From NCBI RefSeq assembly GCF_007827695.1, contig NZ_VITA01000027.1, positions 1-52,068 on the forward strand: a DNA stretch of 52,068 nt. Reading direction: 5' to 3'. The notes under the pieces are model-generated. The model had not been told where the DNA came from. It saw only the letters and a program-made list of their open reading frames with translations, and did not search any database. Position 1 is the stretch's first letter; each line of letters begins with the position of its first letter. Below, one piece after another: positions 25,340 through 33,244 of this stretch. A program made the position numbers and the translations under genes. This DNA comes from Sinorhizobium medicae. GTDB lineage: Bacteria > Pseudomonadota > Alphaproteobacteria > Rhizobiales > Rhizobiaceae.

Positions 25340-25708
25340 AGATGGGTGTGATTTGGATGACATCTGTCGCTTGGCAATTCCTTGACCGTTGCTCCAAGGG
25401 AGTTCGATTGCATTCTTGACGGCATCAATACCCCGGCGCAAAACGCATGATCGCCGTGAGCTCAGTGTCAATGGCATCGTCGATCCATTCATCCAGTGGC
25501 TCCGAATTCCTGCTGCCCAAGATGCCGTTGAAGCGCATGGCCAAGCACGCATTATGGCGAACACTGTCGAGCCCTGCTTCAAAGCATTGACCTTTCTGGC
25601 CTGACGATCTGTCAGCAGGCCGCGCGGTTTCATGCACAAAGCTGCGGCCACCACAGACGAGATCATATGGCCGGTGTCAGGATCGCGGACGGGTTCTGAA
25701 ACGTCCAC
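25340..25708 (-). pseudogene. ISL3-family transposase remnant (C-terminal part, frameshifted)
   Basis: Pieces of an ISL3 transposase are spread over two minus-strand frames. One has KPRGLLTDRQARKVNALKQG and, later, RRGIDAVKNAIELPWSNGQ; the other supplies RFNGILGSRNSEPLDEWIDD and AIDTELTAIMRFA. The order matches the family C-terminus, where LPWSNGQ-type residues hold the last acidic site region. At least two frameshifts separate the pieces. It lies immediately upstream of fdhD and marks the right border of the intact formate dehydrogenase block. Confidence 0.75.
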
Positions 25709-25841
25709 ATCTGGAGGCGAGCCGCCGGTTGAATGTTTTCGGCTTCACGCCAGTGACGTGCTTCCCGCAATTGGGATCGTTCTGAACTGGAATTTTCCAA
25801 TTATGCTCCCGTTGTCGGGGCAAGAAGAGTTCCATTAGGAC

Positions 25842-25883
25842 GTGAAGTTCACGGAGGCGCAGATCGCCTTCATTCTGCGTTAG
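25842..25883 (+). mobile_element. 5-prime scrap of an IS3-family orfA
   Basis: Thirteen codons translate to KFTEAQIAFILR followed by a stop, the opening of IS3-group OrfA proteins (KFTEAQIAFALRQAEEG). Only this start remains; it abuts a serine recombinase fragment on the opposite strand. Confidence 0.55.
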
Positions 25884-26012
25884 GCGATGAGTTGCTGCCA
25901 ATCACGGCTATTGCGGGCGAAACGCGAGACCTCGCGCGCGGCCACGGCGCCAACCCTTCCAAGGCAGACTTCCGCCACCATCCGGTCAAATCCAGAGCGG
26001 GTCACGCCGCCG
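25880..26012 (-). pseudogene. Serine recombinase fragment
   Basis: A minus-strand stretch without a start reads VTRSGFDRMVAEVCLG, RVGAVAAREVSRFARNSRDW and QQLIA then stop. This is the segment of the resolvase-type catalytic domain with the conserved E.SR.ARN.RDW motif found in transposon-borne large serine recombinases. The catalytic serine region and the rest of the protein are missing. It is squeezed between the IS3 scrap and the cupin pseudogene. Confidence 0.65.
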
Positions 26013-26034
26013 AACGCGATTACGCGGGTGCCGC

Positions 26035-26385
26035 TCAGGGCGTGTAGACGACAAGAACGGTCGCGCCCGTTGTGCTCCCGGCAATGGGGTTCGTACCGGG
26101 TTCGCGCGACACATAGTCACCCGCCTGATAGGTGCGGGTCTGATCGTAGAAGGTGCCTACCACCACGAATATCTGCTCGGTCTGGTCGTGGGCGTGGCTT
26201 TCAGCATGTGCGCCTGCATCCCCCTTCATAAAAAATTTCTGTTCGCGCGCGTCCGGCCGCTAATGGAGACGCTTCAGCCAGAAACCTTCGCTGCCGCCAT
26301 ACTCCCAATCCTGTTGGCGGTCTCGACGGTGTGAAACGACGACACGTCGCCATCGTTCAGTGCCGCCATGAATATCTCCGTCATG
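26035..26385 (-). pseudogene. Broken cupin-domain protein
   Basis: The gene starts MTEIFMAALNDGDVSSFHTV at 26385, shifts frame near 26320 to give DWEYGGSEGFWLKRLH, then meets an amber stop at about 26259. It resumes in the same frame as REQKFFMKGDAGAHAESHAH, then DQTEQIFVVVGTFYDQTRTY and the end VLVVYTP. The intact order would be a single ChrR-like cupin of about 115 residues with metal-binding HAESHAHDQTEQ. One frameshift plus one stop make it non-functional. It is divergent from the LysR gene at 26512, which probably once controlled it. Confidence 0.7.
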
Positions 26386-26457
26386 AGCTTCTCCTGTCGT
26401 TACCACCAAATGAGGCCTTCGACAGGGGCTCGGGTCAACGACAGTAAAATTGCGGCC

Positions 26458-26480
26458 TGGCATAACACTTCGTTATGCGT
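26458..26480. promoter_or_regulatory. Candidate LysR operator between cupin and lysR genes
   Basis: A perfect inverted repeat GCATAAC-ACTTC-GTTATGC at 26460-26478 fits the LysR T-N11-A type of dyad (ATAAC-N5-GTTAT). It lies 34 bp before the lysR start and upstream of the divergent cupin remnant. It is a likely autoregulatory site. Confidence 0.5.
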
Positions 26481-26511
26481 CTAGGTCTTATGAATCAGGA
26501 GGCAGGCCGCA

Positions 26512-27426
26512 GTGAGCACATTCAGGCGCAATATTCCGTCGCTTTCCGCGCTCGTGACCCTCGAATCAGCGGCGCGACACATGAGCTTTACGGAGGCGGC
26601 AAAGGAGTTGAACGTCAAACAGCCCGCCGTGAGTCGCCAGGTCCGGACCTCGAGCGGAAGCCTCGGCTCTCCGCTCTTCGTCCGACGTCACCGCGCGCTG
26701 GACCTGACGCCGAAGGGGCAGCAGATGGCGACAGTGCTCACACAGTCGATCGAACACATCGTCGGCACATGGCAAGAGATCCAGGGCGCCATGGCAAGAA
26801 AACGGCTTCACGTTTCCGCCTACGACGCCTTTTCGACCCTCTGGCTTGCCCCGCGTCTGTCGCTTTTCCGCGCGGAGAACCCGGAGCTCAGCATCTTCGT
26901 CGATACGCAGGATCACGATCCGGACCTCAGACGTAACGACTTCGACCTCGCGCTGCGTTTCGGCGACGGACATTGGTCCGATGGTGAGGCAATCTTCCTG
27001 TTCCGCGACGAAATTGTTCCTGTCTGCAGTCCGGGATATCTCCGCGAGCTTCCGCCCATGACAACGCCCGACAGTATGAAGGCGCACAGCATCATCGACT
27101 ACAGCCGGGGCGGCAGGGCGTGGCAAGGCTGGGAGGACTGGACCCAGTTTGCCTTCGGCAGGCCGATCGAAGCGCGCACCGACACCTATTACAGCTACTA
27201 CATGGATGCAGTCACCGCCGCGGTGGAGGGACAAGGTGTCGTGCTAGGCTGGAAGGCGATCGTCGAAAAGTATCTCGATACCGGTGCGCTGGTCGCGATC
27301 TCGCCCGCTGTCATGACTAGCGCCTCTGCGCACTACATTGTTATAACCCAAAACCGCAGAAACATGGACGCCGTCGAGCGTTTCAAAGCTTGGATCGTTG
27401 AGGTCTGCAGGCGGTATCAACGTTAA
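26512..27426 (+). CDS. LysR-family transcriptional regulator (GcvA-like)
   Basis: 304 residues starting at GTG 26512, with a perfect AGGAGG 8 bases upstream. The HTH reads MSFTEAAKELNVKQPAVSRQ. The usual L..LE..LG..LF pattern is changed to TSSGSLGSPLFVRRHRALDL, a slightly unusual linker. The effector domain (90-304) has SAYDAFSTLWLAPRLSLF, DLALRFGDGHW and a WTQFAFGRPIE segment typical of the GcvA/AmpR subgroup. The inducer is unknown. Its likely divergent target, a cupin gene, is broken, so it may be an orphan regulator. Confidence 0.88.
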   Translation: MSTFRRNIPSLSALVTLESAARHMSFTEAAKELNVKQPAVSRQVRTSSGSLGSPLFVRRHRALDLTPKGQQMATVLTQSIEHIVGTWQEIQGAMARKRLHVSAYDAFSTLWLAPRLSLFRAENPELSIFVDTQDHDPDLRRNDFDLALRFGDGHWSDGEAIFLFRDEIVPVCSPGYLRELPPMTTPDSMKAHSIIDYSRGGRAWQGWEDWTQFAFGRPIEARTDTYYSYYMDAVTAAVEGQGVVLGWKAIVEKYLDTGALVAISPAVMTSASAHYIVITQNRRNMDAVERFKAWIVEVCRRYQR

Positions 27427-27504
27427 TTCGGTAGTCGAACGCCTTGAACGGAATCGAACCGAGATCGGCCATTTTCGGATTGCGTAAAAGAATCGCGATT
27501 GCGA

Positions 27505-27580
27505 ATCTGTATCGTGCAATGATACATATTGGTTGACTTTCACCAGTATCACCATACGATACAAGCATGAAGAGCCAGAC
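27505..27580 (+). promoter_or_regulatory. higBA promoter with two dyad operators
   Basis: Two inverted repeats share the same geometry: TGTATC-N7-GATACA at 27508-27526 and GTATC-N7-GATAC at 27546-27562. Between and over them lies a promoter, TTGACT at 27533-27538 and TACGAT at 27555-27560 with a 16-bp spacer. Paired palindromes over the promoter are how HigA-type antitoxins repress their own operon. The toxin GTG follows 20 bp after the -10. Confidence 0.6.
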
Positions 27581-27863
27581 GTGATCAGGTCATTTAAGGA
27601 CGCCAGAACCGAAGCCGTTGCGCGCGGCAAGGCACCAAAAAGCTTTCCTTCAAATATCGTGAGGTCGGCCGTTCGTAAATTGACGATCCTGAACAGTGCT
27701 GCCGCTCTCGACGACTTGCGTTCCCCCTCCGGGAAATCGACTTGAAGCGCTGAAGGGCGATAGAGAAGGCCAATACTCAATCCGGATCAATGATCAGTGG
27801 CGCATATGCTTCGTATGGACAGACGCCGGTATCGAAGACGTCGAAATAGTTGACTACCATTAA
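27581..27863 (+). pseudogene. higB: Frameshifted HigB-type toxin
   Basis: From GTG 27581 the frame reads [40 protein letters not shown], then a premature stop at 27745. One base out of register, the rest of the family follows: [40 protein letters not shown] and YH at 27863. Family pattern [14 protein letters not shown] shows that one extra base lies near GGGAAATCG (about 27726-27734). Restored, the protein would be a 93-residue RelE/HigB mRNA interferase. As written it lacks its catalytic C-terminus. The antitoxin downstream is intact. Confidence 0.8.
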
Positions 27864-27891
27864 ATGCCAATCGTGGCACAGGGAGCTTGAG

Positions 27892-28191
27892 ATGACCCAT
27901 ATCCTTCCGCCGGTCCATCCGGGCGAAATCCTCCGCGAGGAGTACCTACGTCCCCTTAACATGAGCGCTGGCGCACTGGCGAAAAAGCTCAATGTTCCTC
28001 GCACCCGCATCGAACGTATAGCGGCGGAGCAAACACCGATCACGACGGATACCGCGTTGCGCCTCGCCAAATATCTCCGCACAACGCCGGAGTTTTGGAT
28101 GAACATGCAGATCAGCTTCAACCTCAAGACAGAGGAAATAGCACTTCGTCGCGAACTGGAGTTGATCCCGGAAATCGATAGAGCGGCATAG
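27892..28191 (+). CDS. higA: HigA-type antitoxin (XRE family)
   Basis: 99 residues from ATG 27892, with GGGAGCTTGAG upstream. MTHILPPVHPGEILREEYLR is the standard HigA opening; the HTH covers MSAGALAKKLNVPRTRIERI; TTPEFWMNMQISFNLKTEE is the conserved C-terminal block. It neutralises HigB and represses the operon through the palindromes upstream. It is complete although the toxin gene is frameshifted. A copy of the dispersed 45-bp repeat begins 27 bp after its stop. Confidence 0.9.
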   Translation: MTHILPPVHPGEILREEYLRPLNMSAGALAKKLNVPRTRIERIAAEQTPITTDTALRLAKYLRTTPEFWMNMQISFNLKTEEIALRRELELIPEIDRAA

Positions 28192-28217
28192 CCCGCCCCT
28201 GTCTCCACGTACGGCAC

Positions 28218-28247
28218 ATTCCAGTCGATACAATATGCGATCTTCTG
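28218..28247 (+). repeat. Dispersed repeat, copy A
   Basis: Core CGATACAATATGCGATCTTC with ATTCCAGT in front. It differs from the consensus by one base in the core (CAATAT for CATTAT) and loses similarity after CTTCTG. It lies just downstream of higA. Confidence 0.65.
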
Positions 28248-28498
28248 TAACGGGCTTTGCGCCAATCCCTTGTGCGCTTAATCCCTCGCCGAGTGCTTGC
28301 TTCTGTCCGCAGTCGGAGCTTTGCCGCTGCTCTATGGTGTCTGCTGAGGAGACCGGTTGGCCAATTTTAGAAGCGCAGTCACCCTTGTGCTGCTGATCGC
28401 ATAGCGGCCTAACCCATCCATCGTCCCGGCGAAGGGACCTTGCTGCGGAGGGCTGATGGCTGTGCCCGTCCGAAAGCCTGTCTCGTCGTCTCCTCCGA
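28248..28498. other. Intergenic stretch after repeat copy A
   Basis: Nothing with coding character is seen here; frames are short on both strands. It leads into the 3-prime end of the IS110 remnant and may hold the end of that element. Confidence 0.3.
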
Positions 28499-28640
28499 TC
28501 AAGCCGCCAGGGCTGGCGCTCCCTTATGAGCAATGAAGTTGGTTCTATCCCTGAGCATGCAATGCAACACCACCGCCAGCTTGCGGGCCAGCGCCACGCG
28601 GGCATTGCCGCGTGGCCGTTTTACTATGTCGAGGCCTCCC
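28499..28640 (-). pseudogene. IS110-family transposase C-terminal remnant
   Basis: Minus-strand residues GLDIVKRPRGNARVALARKL and AVVLHCMLRDRTNFIAHKG then stop match the end of IS110 transposases (family pattern RRGRKKARVALARKLAVILHRMW). Upstream residues (EAA and GD motifs of the C-terminal transposase_20 domain) cannot be followed in one frame. Only the last 45 codons survive. Confidence 0.65.
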
Positions 28641-29336
28641 ATAGGAAGACCGCCAAGGCGGTTCCAGGACGGTCATCGCGACCTGATCCTGCGCGCTCTT
28701 TTGCCGCTCCAGTCGTAATCCATCTGGTCACCTTGAAGGTGAGATTGGCCGCCTCAGCGGTGGCTTCCAGCCGCCCTCGTGTGAGCGCCAGCCCCAGGCG
28801 AGGCCAGCCGAGGCGCTGACTTCTAACCGACTCCTCCCCGCACGAGACGGCTGAAAGAACATAGCGCCTAACGCCTGCTCGGGGCCATTGGCCCATCCGC
28901 CGTAATCCCGCCACTCGGTCACGATCAGGAGAAATCGATGGCGTACGGCCGTCGAGCAGTCTCAGAGGGGTGGTCTTCCGCCGAACATGCAAGAGCGTGA
29001 AGGTTGCGCCGAAGTGCAATTCCGCAGCTTCGAAAATGAGGTCCGCAAGATCGACAATATAGGCGCCTACCGCATCATCGTTACCGAGCAGTCGTCCGAC
29101 GAATACGGCGTCCTCGATTAAGGACCCGCAGACGCTTCTCAGCCAACAGGCCGGTGATCTAAAAGTTACGCGGGAAATCTTCCAGCTCATCGAAGGCGGC
29201 ACATGCGGCGAAACGGTAAAGGAAGCGCCACCGGCCAGGGAGGGCGCTGCCTGCTCAGGTCGGCTCCAGCAGTTGGGGGGACGTTTTTAAGAAACCGACA
29301 TGAGTTCGCGCTGAGCAACTCGCTTAGCGACCGCGC
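28641..29336. other. Unresolved degenerate region
   Basis: No convincing intact gene. On the plus strand a broken frame near 28986-29275 reads QFRSFENEVRKIDNIGAYRI and IVTEQSSDEYG, then after a frame change KDPQTLLSQQAGDLKVTREI and FQLIEGGTCGETVKEAPP. Together this looks like one frameshifted soluble protein of unknown family. The 28641-28980 part gives only weak IS-like frames. Confidence 0.35.
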
Positions 29337-29612
29337 CTAACTCCTCAGTTTCCACATCGTTCCGAAGAATTCCGGTTCGGTCCACCACCTCGTGGGCGCG
29401 GGGCTGCTGCCGTCTGCGCCGGCTGGGTCTTCGTCATCGGGCAGCCAGCCCTGCCAGCCATTTCCCAGCGCATCCTGCGCCTGCTGCCCGTCGAGCCGGC
29501 TGGCCAACTGCTGGAGCAGCTGACGCTCCGAAATGCCGCTCTCCGGCGGCAGGTACGCGGCTATGTCCCTCTGGCAATCCTGAATCAGCTTTCTCATCTT
29601 TTCTGAACTCAT
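29337..29612 (-). CDS. Small hypothetical protein with structured leader
   Basis: 91 residues from ATG 29612 (MSSEKMRKLIQDCQRDIAAY); AAAGGGAG lies upstream. It is acidic and soluble, with EXGISERQLLQQLASRLDG-like helices (read ESGISERQLLQQLASRLDG) and a Trp-rich end (NGWQGWLPDD, TRWWTEPEFFGTMWKL). I do not recognise the family. The leader has two perfect inverted repeats: GTTCTGTCC-N15-GGACAGAAC (29663-29695) and CCCCGC-N6-GCGGGG (29642-29659). These could be an operator and an RNA hairpin that controls expression. Confidence 0.5.
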   Translation of the reverse strand: MSSEKMRKLIQDCQRDIAAYLPPESGISERQLLQQLASRLDGQQAQDALGNGWQGWLPDDEDPAGADGSSPAPTRWWTEPEFFGTMWKLRS

Positions 29613-29641
29613 TTCGGTGACCACTCCCTTTGAACAGCAAT

Positions 29642-29695
29642 CCCCGCGCTCTGGCGGGGCTTGTTCTGTCCGGGACAGCCCGTTCAGGACAGAAC
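29642..29695 (-). promoter_or_regulatory. Two inverted repeats upstream of the 91-residue gene
   Basis: GTTCTGTCC (29663-29671) pairs with GGACAGAAC (29687-29695) over nine bases, spacer 15. Nearer the gene, CCCCGC pairs with GCGGGG across six bases. The outer pair is spaced like a dimeric repressor site; the inner one would form a stable hairpin in the leader. Confidence 0.4.
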
Positions 29696-29829
29696 ATAAT
29701 ACTCCGGGCTGTCGTACTTCAATGCACAACTTGCTGGAGTAAAGTTTGGTTCCGCACCTAATTCTTAAGGATTACCGACGCTTCGAAGATGCCGGTGTCG
29801 GCTGCCGGACTGGCCCCTCAGACTACGAG

Positions 29830-30075
29830 CTAAGCCAGGACGAATAGCGCAACGATGGCTAGGAGGATCATGATACCAGCGACGTTGAGCGAGTGCATAC
29901 GGCCTGCCTCTGTCTTTCGCAAGTGAACCTCGCCGGCGACCGTATGTTCCGCATAGAGTCCTCCACAGGGTCCGAAAATCACGGAGGGCACGGCCAAATA
30001 TGCGAGTGCCCGGGTGCCGGTCGACACGGCCACTGCTAACAGGTTTGGGGACCTGATTGCCGATTGGCTCGGCAT
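29830..30075 (-). CDS. Possible small membrane protein, doubtful
   Basis: An 81-residue frame with two hydrophobic parts, NLLAVAVSTGTRALAYLAVP and SLNVAGIMILLAIVALFVLA at the C-terminus. The last 22 residues from an internal Met would by themselves be a single membrane helix with GAGGCAGG upstream. No family is recognised and the overlapping frame on the same strand is equally open, so this may not be a gene. Confidence 0.25.
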   Translation of the reverse strand: MPSQSAIRSPNLLAVAVSTGTRALAYLAVPSVIFGPCGGLYAEHTVAGEVHLRKTEAGRMHSLNVAGIMILLAIVALFVLA

Positions 30076-30301
30076 TATGAAACCCTGCTGGACGCCGAGG
30101 ATGCGTTCGCGTGACGCGGGAACATTCTCGCGGCAATCTGCCGGTAAACTTGGCGCCCCACGCTGACGAGTTCTTGTCGTGGATCAGCCGGCATGCTCCG
30201 TTCTGCGCGGTCTCGTTGTGCTTTGGCATCGTCTTCCCCAGGTCGTCTTTGCACGCGGTCGATCGCAATCTGAAGGGCGATCAGACCATCCTTGCAACGA
30301 C

Positions 30302-30332
30302 TGCAATCAATGATTAAATTGCAATCAATGAT
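30302..30332 (+). promoter_or_regulatory. Direct-repeat operator upstream of fitAB-type genes
   Basis: TGCAATCAATGAT occurs twice, at 30302-30314 and 30320-30332, an 18-bp period. The segment also contains TGCAAT-N10-ATTGCA as an inverted repeat. It ends 14 bp before the antitoxin start, fitting autorepression by a ribbon-helix-helix antitoxin. Confidence 0.5.
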
Positions 30333-30346
30333 GAACGGAGGCTCCT

Positions 30347-30595
30347 ATGGCCAGCATGACGATCCGCAATCTCGACGATAGCCTCAAGCAGCGGCTCAGG
30401 CTGCGCGCCGCCGCGCACGGGCGCTCGATGGAAGACGAGGCCCGCGACATCCTGCGCGTGGCGCTGTCGACCACTGGAAGGCAACCGGGCAATCTCGCCG
30501 CCGCCATTCGCGCCCGCATCGCGCCGACCGGCGGCGTCGCGCTTGAAACACCCCCACGCGAGGCGATCCGCGAAGCGCCGGACTTCTCCGCATGA
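30347..30595 (+). CDS. FitA/VapB-type ribbon-helix-helix antitoxin
   Basis: 82 residues from ATG 30347 with CGGAGG upstream. The N-terminus MASMTIRNLDDSLKQRLRLR and AAAHGRSMEDEARDILRVAL is the FitA-like ribbon-helix-helix signature. The C-terminal end is the flexible toxin-binding tail. It overlaps the toxin start by 4 bp (ATGA). It should repress its own promoter and neutralise the PIN toxin. Confidence 0.88.
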   Translation: MASMTIRNLDDSLKQRLRLRAAAHGRSMEDEARDILRVALSTTGRQPGNLAAAIRARIAPTGGVALETPPREAIREAPDFSA

Positions 30596-31020
30596 TCATC
30601 CTCGACACCAACGTGCTGTCGGAATTGCTGACGCCGGCGCCGTACGCTGCTGTCGAGGCGTGGCTCGCCGAGCAGCCGCCGACGTCGGTGTTCACCACGA
30701 CCGTCACCGAAGCCGAGATCCTTTACGGATTGCGGCTTCTACCGGATGGGCGCCGCCGGCGCCACCTCGAGGGGGCCATCGTACCGATCTTTCGCGAAGA
30801 TCTTGCCGGACGCATTTTGCCCTTCGACAGCGAGGCTGCAGACGTCTATGCCACGCTGGCTGTGGAGCGGCGCAAGGCCGGTCGCCCTATCAGCCAATTC
30901 GACGCACAGATTGCCGCGATCGCCCGTTCCCGCGGCGCGGCGTTGGCAACGCGCAATGTCGCGGACTTCGAAGGCACCGGCATTGCCATCATCAATCCTT
31001 GGAGCCATCAGCTCCCGTGA
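30592..31020 (+). CDS. VapC/FitB-type PIN-domain ribonuclease toxin
   Basis: 142 residues. PIN-domain acidic residues are intact: MIILDTNVLSELL (Asp5), TEAEILYGL (Glu near 43), SQFDAQIAAIARSRGA (Asp near 104) and TRNVADFEGTGI (Asp near 122). The protein cleaves RNA with Mg2+ when free of antitoxin. This is the only toxin-antitoxin locus of the three in the region that is intact. Confidence 0.9.
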   Translation: MIILDTNVLSELLTPAPYAAVEAWLAEQPPTSVFTTTVTEAEILYGLRLLPDGRRRRHLEGAIVPIFREDLAGRILPFDSEAADVYATLAVERRKAGRPISQFDAQIAAIARSRGAALATRNVADFEGTGIAIINPWSHQLP

Positions 31021-31339
31021 TTTCGGGACGCCGTCCTATTTGGATTTTGGGAACACGCTCCGCGTCTCTTCGAGATTGCCCTCGGCGTCACCGTTTGGAC
31101 GAACTTCCAATCAGAACACGGAATTCAAGACCGCCCTGAAACTCCGGCCATCCAGGTCGTCCGGATTGCTAGTTCACAAATTTGATCGGCAGCACGCACC
31201 TGCAGATTGTCGCCGAGCCAACAAGTACTAGCAATATGGCATTCACATGTTGCTGCTCGTCTAACGTCCAGCAGCGCGATTCCGCTTTGGCGCAACCGAT
31301 CGGCCGCAAATTGAATGAATGCAAACAGAGGAAATCGCC
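31021..31339. other. Intergenic stretch without a recognised gene
   Basis: Frames here are short and lack family features. A good ribosome binding site (AGAGGAAA) near its right end belongs to the NYN-domain remnant. Confidence 0.3.
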
Positions 31340-31495
31340 ATGTTCGATAGCCGCGAGAAAATCGCACTTTTCATAAACGGCGCCAATCTCTTTGCTGCAT
31401 CCAAGGGTCTGGGCTCGATATCGATTACAGCAAACTGCTAGAGGCTTTTCGCAAACGCGGTTATGTGTTGCGTGCCTATTATTACATGCTTTCGT
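31340..31495 (+). pseudogene. N-terminal remnant of a NYN (LabA-like) nuclease
   Basis: ATG 31340 opens MFDSREKIALFINGANLFAA, the start of LabA/DUF88 proteins where FIDGxNL carries the first acidic residue. Here the Asp of the family is Asn (FINGANL). After SKGLG the frame breaks; shifted, it goes on as DIDYSKLLEAFRKRGYVLRA then YYY, as in the family. Everything after about residue 50 is missing. It would be inactive. Confidence 0.65.
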
Positions 31496-31499
31496 GCTG

Positions 31500-31955
31500 T
31501 TTTGGGGATTGGTGATCAGGGGTCGGGCTGAGGAGCATGGGGTGGTCTAGCGGTCGCCTTGACGAGAAATCCGGCGTCGGCGAGCACACTCGCGAAGCCC
31601 AACAGCAACATCGCTTCGGCGTCGGTATCGTAACCGCTTCCATATCCCCGCCTTGCCCGGCTCTGCGCAGCTGAATCGTATGAAACGCCGAAACCCTTAT
31701 CCGCCGGTTCCTCGTTCTTCTGGGTTAGGCGCGCTCTAGGACTTCGGTCTGAGCCTCATAGGCGCAAAGGTCCTAGGCAGGTAGCAGACGGAAACCATCG
31801 ACGCAAATTGGAGTTGTCACCCCCGAGCGGCCCCCTCGTCAGCCGCTCGTGTGAGTGAGTTCCTCAGCGCTGCCTTGCGTCGTCCCTTCTAGGCAGCGCT
31901 GCGGCTCCCTCGCCCGATGACAATCCCTTGCGAATGTGATGTACAGAAGGAGTTG
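31500..31955. other. Degenerate stretch with an unrecognised minus-strand frame
   Basis: On the minus strand, from about 31760 to 31520, an open frame without a start reads RLTQKNEEPADKGFGVSYDS, YGSGYDTDAEAMLLLGFASV and LADAGFLVKATARPP. A neighbouring frame provides YEAQTEVLERA just before, so this may be a frameshifted C-terminus of one protein. I cannot name the family. Confidence 0.3.
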
Positions 31956-31959
31956 GTTG

Positions 31960-32139
31960 ATGCGCGACAGAGATGATTTTGGGCTGCCGGAGCAGAGAGC
32001 ATCCACCGGCCTGCCCCTGAGCATCATGCTTCTATCGATGTTGACGATTGGCCTTTACCTGGTCGTCGGCGGCGCGCTCGTGCAGAACGAGAGCCGAAGT
32101 GTCGCGGTTTACATCCCTACTGTGCCGATCGCGCGGTAA
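31960..32139 (+). CDS. Small single-pass membrane protein
   Basis: 59 residues from ATG 31960 with AAGGAG seven bases upstream. A charged N-terminus (MRDRDDFGLPEQRASTGLPL) is followed by one membrane helix, SIMLLSMLTIGLYLVVGGAL, and a short tail. No family is recognised. The excellent ribosome binding site and sharp hydrophobic segment argue for a real gene in a region otherwise full of debris. Confidence 0.45.
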   Translation: MRDRDDFGLPEQRASTGLPLSIMLLSMLTIGLYLVVGGALVQNESRSVAVYIPTVPIAR

Positions 32140-32696
32140 GACCGCGAGAGAACCATTTTTCAAAGAGAAAGCGATATTCTCAGGTGCTTCAAACCGCGTT
32201 AGTATTGGAGTACTCAGCCGGGTGAGCCCCTGAACATGATATCGCCGAGCAAGCAAGCGCGATTCTTAGGAGCTTGCGGGCGCTTTGCGTCGGTCACCTC
32301 ACCTACTGGGACGCTGTTGCTTTGCACGAGCCTGACGTCAGACGTCATTGCATGTTCCGTCAGAGGACGGCGGGGCCATAGGTGACAACCGTTGCCAGGT
32401 CCGGAATAAATCGGATCTCACAACAACAGAGCTGCAATGGGAAGCCCGCTGCAGCTCTGATCGCGACGCTTTCCATCATCCGCTCGGGCTCTCGCCCTGT
32501 TCCATTCAAGGGAACCGCTTCGAACGTCGCCTGCATATATTGTACTCTCACTCGAAGTGGAATCAAGGAACGCGCCTGATTCATCCGCGCCGGAGTTCAA
32601 CTCTTCTTCCGCTCACAGATGAATCGCGCCCACGCCTTACAATCGTCGGCTCGTCGGGCCCGTCTACGCGTTGCAGCTACAATAGCCAATATCTGT
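32140..32696. other. Intergenic stretch, no gene recognised
   Basis: Several short frames exist on both strands but none shows a family motif. A 74-residue minus-strand frame (32360-32584) could be a scrap related to the spore-coat-U pseudogene to the right, but this is not supported. Confidence 0.3.
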
Positions 32697-32742
32697 ATTC
32701 CTGTTGATACATTGTGTGATCTTCTGAGCACGGAACGCGAAC
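32697..32742 (+). repeat. Dispersed repeat, copy B
   Basis: Reads ATTCCTGTTGATACATTGTG then TGATCTTCTGAGCACGGAAC. It matches the consensus except for three or four changes. It coincides with the point where the minus-strand spore-coat-U pseudogene ends. Confidence 0.65.
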
Positions 32743-32744
32743 AC

Positions 32745-33110
32745 TCTAGCTGGTGCGTTACGCCAGATACTCGCAACGCGTTGCTGTGGGCCCACTCCTG
32801 TGGATCGCCCGTGCGACAACGACCTGGTGCTGGAGCCCTTCCGCTCGACATTCCGTTCCCGTCGAAGGACAACACACCGGCTGGCCAAAATCGATGTTCT
32901 GTGTGGCAACCAAGCAGTTGGCGGCGACGGTCGCAGCAACATCGAAGCTTGGTCGAGCGATTGATCCCGCTGCCGTCGTGCATGAGCTGGTTGTCGAGTA
33001 GCGATAGCGGATTTCCACATCCGCTCCGGAAAACGTCGAGAGGTAACCTCCAGGCGCTGCGGTGGATTGGCCGCCCATCGCCGCGCCGTAAATTGTTGCG
33101 GTCCCGGACC
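32745..33110 (-). pseudogene. Spore coat U (Csu pilin-like) domain remnant
   Basis: A minus-strand frame reads SFDVAATVAANCLVATQNID then FGQ, the hallmark of SCPU domains (F.V.A.V...C.V....IDFG), preceded by YRYSTTSSCTTAAGSI, which may be the end of an earlier repeat. The continuing family residues appear in other frames (AGVLSFDGNGM; RCRTGDPQEW), so several frameshifts are present. Such proteins are secreted fimbrial subunits or adhesins. It stops at repeat copy B. Confidence 0.5.
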
Positions 33111-33244
33111 GGGTTCCAAGAGCCCCGAGAGTCAGCGCTTCGACGCTGCTACTCGAACCGTGCTACCATCAACTGCGGGCTCGGCGACCTGGTCAATTCG
33201 CGCGCTTTCATCGCTGCAGATCGAATCCTAAATATAAAGTCGTC

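Noticed and set aside
27726..27745. Programmed frameshift in higB
   Set aside because: GGGAAAT is slightly slippery-looking, but the needed shift is one extra base in otherwise normal coding sequence, and similar indels occur all around. Decay is simpler.
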